DNA from: Segatella copri
GTDB taxonomy: Bacteria > Bacteroidota > Bacteroidia > Bacteroidales > Bacteroidaceae
NCBI RefSeq assembly: GCF_009495355.1
Contig: NZ_VZAD01000082.1
Coordinates: 1 to 32,572, forward strand
Reading direction: 5' to 3'
DNA: 32,572 nucleotides
This document shows positions 32,364 to 32,572 of the stretch, piece after piece. The notes beneath the pieces are model-generated. The model made no database searches. It worked only from the letters and a program-made list of their open reading frames with translations, and was not told the origin of the DNA. The translations under genes and the position numbers were made by a program. How positions within the stretch are numbered: the stretch's first letter is position 1; each line of letters starts with the position of its first letter.

Positions 32364-32442
32364 AATAGGCTTCAACTGCTTACGAAGCCGCTTTCATTGC
32401 TCTATGAAATAGGCTTCATTGACAATCGAAGCCGCTTTCATT
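32364..32442 (+). terminator. Duplicated stem-loop after the dehydrogenase gene
   Basis: Two copies of AATAGGCTTC-N10-GAAGCCGCTTTCATT at 32364-32398 and 32408-32442. The stems (GGCTTC/GAAGCC) are identical, while the loops differ. Each is followed by CTTTCATT, a weak T tract. They look like tandem terminators; the conserved stem with divergent loops is what selection on the stem would give. Confidence 0.6.
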
Positions 32443-32523
32443 TAGAGCCTTTACTATTCAAAGTTTTCAATAGGGGTGCTGAGTAGTTATGGTACGGGAG
32501 TTAAATTCAATATAAACAATAGA

Positions 32524-32572
32524 GTAGATGTGGGGAGTTACCCCCAGCACCTCTCATTGCACCGTACGTACG
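32524..32572 (-). mobile_element. Probable 3' end of a group II intron (domain V part and domain VI), truncated by window edge
   Basis: On the minus strand from 32572: CGTACGTACGGTGC resembles the 3' strand of a group II domain V, which usually carries CACGTACGGT. It is followed by a hairpin, GGTG-CT-GGGG and CCCC-A-CATC, with a bulged A (complement of 32531), like domain VI with its branch-point A. Seven bases on, at 32524, the sequence ends in AC, matching the AY 3' end. The rest, including any maturase gene, would lie beyond the window. The call rests on one short stretch and could be wrong. Confidence 0.45.

Overview
The window is a chromosomal segment from a Bacteroidales bacterium, most likely Prevotella or Segatella. 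Three things point there. The promoters repeatedly show the Bacteroidota pattern TTG, 19-20 bases, TAnnTTTG. The families include DUF3575, BT4734/DUF3987 primase-like proteins and OmpA and SPOR lipoproteins. Lipoprotein signals are frequent. No rRNA, tRNA or CRISPR array was recognised, and no integrase or transposase gene is visible.

Region 1 (1-7.4 kb, all + strand) is an accessory island. It opens with a perfect 52-bp palindrome. A 36-bp sequence at 80-115 recurs inverted at 5939-5974 and so frames a 5.8-kb block. The block holds a HIRAN-domain protein coupled to a small RteC-like protein carrying the same peptide tag, a small OB-fold-like protein (DUF3127-like), an unrecognised basic protein, and a large primase/helicase-like protein (BT4734 N-terminal domain plus DUF3987). 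Just outside the right repeat lies a lysis-like cassette: a DUF5675-like protein, a lipoprotein with a C-terminal membrane helix (unimolecular-spanin layout), and a T7-lysozyme-type amidase. The set looks like a domesticated phage or phage-satellite module.

Region 2 (7.5-14.3 kb, - strand) has an outer-membrane barrel protein, a metallophosphoesterase lipoprotein, and a 1690-residue protein joining a NERD nuclease, a PD-(D/E)XK nuclease, an SF1 helicase and a methyltransferase-like domain.

Region 3 (14.6-21.9 kb, - strand) is a four-gene envelope operon: a TPR protein, a DUF3575 barrel, a CarboxypepD_reg/OmpA/TPR protein, and an outer-membrane protein made of four repeated barrel units.

Region 4 (22-32.4 kb) is housekeeping: def-ruvX-SPOR lipoprotein (-), a YtxH/holin-like trio (+), a candidate small RNA (-), mtgA-pcrA (-), an OmpA glycine-zipper lipoprotein (-), proS (+) and a D-2-hydroxyacid dehydrogenase (+). 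The right edge carries what looks like the 3' end of a group II intron on the minus strand.

Two dispersed intergenic repeat families occur in both the accessory and the housekeeping parts. One is a roughly 200-bp nested palindromic element (2.65-2.9 kb and 22.0-22.25 kb). The other is a GGAGTTAAA tandem array with a conserved tail, sitting at the 3' ends of two genes (6.8 kb and 22.3-22.4 kb).
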